NCBI GenBank assembly: GCA_964446835.1
Contig: CAYUQT010000055.1
Span: forward strand, 7,357-71,356
Length of the DNA: 64,000 nt
Reading direction: 5' to 3'
Origin: CAYUQT01 sp964446835
GTDB taxonomy: Bacteria > Planctomycetota > Phycisphaerae > UBA1845 > JAFGLZ01
Shown here: piece by piece, positions 61,088-64,000 of the stretch
How positions within the stretch are numbered: position 1 is the first letter of the stretch
Layout: every line of letters starts with the position of its first letter
Translations under genes and position numbers: made by a program
The notes under the pieces: generated by a model
The model's database searches: none
What the model was told of the DNA's origin: nothing
The model's input: only the letters and a program-made list of their open reading frames with translations

Positions 61088-62965
61088 CTAGGGATGGTTG
61101 TGCTTGTGAACGTGCTCGGTCCCGCCCATCTGCCCCTGGCCGGTCATCTTCGCCTTGACGGCCGGTGTCAGGTCGATGCCCAGCTCCGCCAGTTGTGCCG
61201 AGGCCACCTCGGCCGGCGCCTCTGTCAACGGGCAGACCGCCCGCTGTGTCTTGGGGAACGCAATCACATCGCGAATCGAGTCGAGCCCCAGCAGCAGCAT
61301 GACCAGACGGTCGAGTCCCCAGGCGATGCCGCCGTGCGGCGGGGCCCCGAACTTCAGGGCGCTCAACAGGTGCTCGAACTTGGCGTGCGCCTCCTCCTCG
61401 CCGATGCCCAGAACCGAAAAGACCCGCTTCTGAACGTCGTTCCGGTGAATACGAATGCTGCCGCCGCCGATCTCGACGCCGTTCAACACGATATCGTACG
61501 CCTTCGCGCGAACCGATCCGGGATCGCTCTCCAGACGGTCGATGTCCTCATCGCGCGGCGCCGTAAACGGGTGGTGCATGCTGTACCACCGCTTGTCGTC
61601 CTCGCTGTACTCCAACAACGGAAACTCGACGACCCAGACGAAGCTGAACGTGTCCTTCGGAATCAGGTTCCGCCGCTCGGCCAGAACCCCGCGGAGCCAC
61701 GACAGGTGCTTGCACACGTTGGCCACCGTGCCCGCTGCGAAGAAGATCGCATCCCCGGGCTGGGCCTTCGTGGCCGCTACCAGTTCGGCCGGCACATCCC
61801 CTTCGAAGAACTTGGCGATGCCGGTCTGCAAAACGATCTTGCCGCCCTCGGAGACCACCTTCACCAGCGGCAGCCCGCCCGCCCCGATGCCCTTGATCTC
61901 TTCGGTGAGCCCGTCGGTTTCCTTTCGGGTCATCTCGCCGCCCTTCGGGCAGACGAGACACCGGACCACGCCGCCGTCGGCGATCGCCGTCTTGAAGACG
62001 TTGAAACTGCTCTTGCCGGCGATCGATGTGATGTCGATCAGCTTCATACCATACCGCGTGTCGGGCCGATCCGTGCCGTAGTCGCGCATCGACTCGGCAT
62101 ACGTGATCCGCGGCATGGGCAGCGGAATATCGATCCCGAACACCGTCTTCATCACGTGCGCCAGACCGCCCTCGGTCACGCGTATCACGTTCTCTTCCTG
62201 CACGAAGGCCATCTCGATGTCCACCTGCGTGAACTCCGGCTGGCGGTCGGCCCGAAGGTCCTCATCGCGGAAGCACCGGACGATCTGCATATACCGGTCC
62301 ATGCCGCCGATCATGAAAAGCTGCTTGAAAAGCTGCGGTGATTGCGGCAGCGCGAAGAAACACCCCTGCTGAACCCGCGACGGCACCAGATAGTCCCGCG
62401 CGCCCTCCGGCGTGCTCTTCGTCAGGAACGGTGTCTCGATCTCCAGAAAGCCCTGCGCGTCGAAGTAGTCGCGCACCGCCTTGCTGATCCGGTGACGCAC
62501 CCGCAGCGCCCGCTGCATCGGACGCCGGCGCAGGTCCAGGAACCGATATCGAAGCCGAATGTCCTCGCCCACCTCGATGTGGTCGGCGATCTCGAAAATC
62601 GGCGTCTCACTCTTGTTCAGAATGTCGATCTCGCGACCGTTTACCTCGATCTCGCCCGTCGGCAGCTTCGGGTTGACGTTCTCACCTCGCGTGGCCACGT
62701 CGCCACGGACGGCCACACAGTCCTCGGCCCGCAGCGTCCGCGCAATCTGGTGCGCCGACGGGTCGGTCTGCGGATTGAACTTGATCTGCGTCACACCTTC
62801 ATGATCGCGCAGATCGATGAAAACCATTCCGCCGTGATCGCGATAGCTGTGCACCCAACCCGTCAGAACAACCTGCCCACCTACATCCGACCCGCGAAGC
62901 TGACCGCACGTATGTGTCCGCTGATGGTAAGGAACCGTCACCTGAATCTCCTTGTGAAACACCAC
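61088..62965 (-). CDS. aspS: Aspartyl-tRNA synthetase
   Basis: AspRS charges tRNA-Asp. The 625-residue length, N-terminal OB domain (TCGQLRGSDVGGQVVLTGWV), motif 2 (FRDEDLRADRQPEFTQVDIE), the GAD insert and motif 3 (GGIAWGLDRLVMLLLGLDSI) are all those of the bacterial type. The final residues are His-rich (TEHVHKHNHP). It is convergent with the acetyltransferase, 92 bp away. Whether it is discriminating or non-discriminating (also charging tRNA-Asn) cannot be settled by eye. Confidence 0.95.
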   Translation of the reverse strand: MVFHKEIQVTVPYHQRTHTCGQLRGSDVGGQVVLTGWVHSYRDHGGMVFIDLRDHEGVTQIKFNPQTDPSAHQIARTLRAEDCVAVRGDVATRGENVNPKLPTGEIEVNGREIDILNKSETPIFEIADHIEVGEDIRLRYRFLDLRRRPMQRALRVRHRISKAVRDYFDAQGFLEIETPFLTKSTPEGARDYLVPSRVQQGCFFALPQSPQLFKQLFMIGGMDRYMQIVRCFRDEDLRADRQPEFTQVDIEMAFVQEENVIRVTEGGLAHVMKTVFGIDIPLPMPRITYAESMRDYGTDRPDTRYGMKLIDITSIAGKSSFNVFKTAIADGGVVRCLVCPKGGEMTRKETDGLTEEIKGIGAGGLPLVKVVSEGGKIVLQTGIAKFFEGDVPAELVAATKAQPGDAIFFAAGTVANVCKHLSWLRGVLAERRNLIPKDTFSFVWVVEFPLLEYSEDDKRWYSMHHPFTAPRDEDIDRLESDPGSVRAKAYDIVLNGVEIGGGSIRIHRNDVQKRVFSVLGIGEEEAHAKFEHLLSALKFGAPPHGGIAWGLDRLVMLLLGLDSIRDVIAFPKTQRAVCPLTEAPAEVASAQLAELGIDLTPAVKAKMTGQGQMGGTEHVHKHNHP

Positions 62966-63255
62966 AAACCCGTCATTCTGGCATATTTACGGGCCCAGCG
63001 TCAACCCAATTCGTCCCCGCCCAGCCCCGATCCAGACGAAGCCGTATCGCACAACCCAATTCAGGCCAGGCCGAAGGCCTGCGCCACTCCCCTCCGAGCT
63101 GGACCGTCCCCGGCTCGTTCTTCTATTCATCTCCGCCCTGCCCGGCCGGAGAGCCTGAAAATGAAGGTTGCCTGGAGCTTGGTGCCCCGTTTCTTGCACC
63201 GAAGACCGTGGATGCCGGGACTTATGTAGAACAACAAGTCGTCTCGATCCGGATA
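62966..63255. other. Non-coding stretch upstream of aspS
   Basis: No gene seen in about 290 bp. It must carry the aspS promoter and contains the GGCCGAAGGCC core (63064-63080) also found near 19909. Further repeats follow. Confidence 0.45.
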
Positions 63256-63894
63256 GCCGGGCGAAGCCCGGCCACTCGCCCCGACGGGGCGAAGGACTGT
63301 AGCCGCGGGCGGAGCGCAGCGGAGCCCGTGGTAAACGATTACTCCTCAACACAACCGCCCCAGCGGGGCGGAGGAGAACGTCCGTCGATCCGCCTCGCCG
63401 CGACAATCCGTCCCGCCATGATGGCGACGTGACACCCCTGGGCGTCGATTTCGCACGGCAGGGGCAACCTCTCCGTCGCCGTTCCCTTCGTCCCGTAGGG
63501 ACGGTCTGAAAATAGCCCAGCGTTTCCAACGCTGGGAAAACGCCCGCACAAGCCTCAGTGCCGTAGGCACGACAGAATCCCTCCGCACCGTTCCAACGCC
63601 TCCCAAACGATTCCTGCTCCGCGTCTCCTCGCCGTCCTGACAGAACGAAGCAACGGGAGGACGAGCGTACTCGCGAGCCGCGATCCCTCATACCCCCGAA
63701 CCCAACCGTTCACCACCTTAGTCCCTGCGATGCTCGGGCGCCGCTGCATCATCTCTGCCCCGTTCACGGGGCTCCCCCGGCCACGCCGGGCTATTAGGCC
63801 GGTCCTTTCCAGGGCCGGTTGCCCGACCCGCCGATTGTTCCTCTCTCTCTCTCTCTCTCTCTCTCCGCAACCAGCAGCCCGTTTTCAACGGGCT
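63256..63894. repeat. Cluster of different short perfect palindromes
   Basis: At least nine short inverted repeats with small loops lie in about 640 bp: GCCGGGCGAAGCCCGGC (63256-63272), TCGCCCCGACGGGGCGA (63276-63292), CCGCCCCAGCGGGGCGG (63355-63371), CGTCCCGTAGGGACG (63489-63503), a CCCAGCG/CGCTGGG stem (63516-63536), GTGCCGTAGGCAC (63558-63570), AGCCCCGTTCACGGGGCT (63756-63773), a CCGG..CCT/AGG..CCGG stem (63797-63818) and AGCCCG/CGGGCT (63876-63894). Open frames across the region are low-quality. They resemble REP-type or RAYT-associated repeat units. Confidence 0.78.
63841..63865. repeat. CT dinucleotide microsatellite
   Basis: Twelve CT units and one extra C in an otherwise mixed GC-rich sequence, inside the palindrome cluster. 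Such runs are rare in bacterial DNA and can change length by slippage. Confidence 0.9.
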
Positions 63895-64000
63895 TCCCCG
63901 CTTCAGCTCGCACAGACACCTCCCCAAACGTCATCGCCGGTCGCCCGCCCCTTTCTCACCTATGGACCAATAGAGACCTTTCACAGAAGGAGCAAACAAT

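Noticed and set aside
63256..63894. CRISPR array
   Set aside because: The palindromes are all different and unevenly spaced; there is no constant repeat and no cas gene.

Overview
The window looks like chromosomal DNA of a GC-rich planctomycete, most likely of the Phycisphaerae type. This rests on the style of the proteins rather than on a marker gene. The pseudopilin-like proteins have the GFTLIELLVVVAIIALLISILLPSL-type N-terminus (residues spread over about 25 positions) and an H/DG-type C-terminus. There are many secreted proteins of unknown function, tandem HflK/HflC-like SPFH genes beside an ABC exporter, and a mosaic of short unidirectional gene runs. Housekeeping genes in the window are smpB, ssrA (tmRNA), gyrA, hpt, prfB and aspS.

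Layout: 1-2.3 kb holds two tandem pseudopilin-like genes on the minus strand that share a promoter and leader. 2.6-6.1 kb is a decayed accessory stretch. It contains a truncated membrane protein, two related fragments of one lost gene, the C-terminal end of a RecD2-like helicase, a tyrosine integrase with an internal deletion, and two small apparently intact secreted proteins. The integrase remnant lies directly beside the 3' end of the tmRNA gene, a classical integration site, so this is probably the scar of a lost island. 6.1-7.1 kb is ssrA and smpB. 7.2-10.7 kb is an ECF sigma factor, its zinc-finger anti-sigma factor and a large secreted PDZ-type protein. 10.8-16.2 kb has a GT39-like membrane glycosyltransferase, a DUF486 protein, a YycJ-type metallo-hydrolase, a secreted coiled-coil protein and an endonuclease/exonuclease/phosphatase protein. 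16.4-19.0 kb is gyrA. 19.5-23.2 kb has a DUF433 antitoxin with a destroyed toxin partner, then a double-domain WaaP/Kdo-kinase-like protein followed by a heptosyltransferase-like GT9. 23.4-28.5 kb has a SWIM/SNF2 helicase and a secreted glycoside-hydrolase-like protein. 28.6-33.3 kb on the minus strand has a PH-domain protein, hpt, an ABC-2 permease, a DUF1648 protein and an isochorismatase-fold protein.

34.6-43.6 kb is the most striking locus. Three SPFH/band-7 proteins, an ABC ATPase with an unusual repeat-bearing tail, its permease and a 666-residue unknown protein are packed into what looks like one operon. 43.7-46.4 kb has two SAM methyltransferases and a DUF763 protein. 46.4-48.8 kb has a pair of beta-propeller-like proteins. 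49.1-53.4 kb has an RND efflux adaptor and pump. 53.4-58.1 kb, on the minus strand, has a pterin-binding methyltransferase-like protein, a TPR protein, a formate-tetrahydrofolate-ligase homologue whose ATP-binding loop has been lost, and a membrane-anchored unknown. 58.3-63.0 kb has prfB with a programmed +1 frameshift, an XRE-regulator/membrane-protein pair with a palindromic operator, a GNAT acetyltransferase and aspS. The last kilobase is non-coding and full of different short palindromes.

The strongest candidates for something undescribed are the SPFH-ABC operon and the degenerate formate-tetrahydrofolate-ligase homologue. No CRISPR array, rRNA, tRNA or intact insertion sequence was seen.
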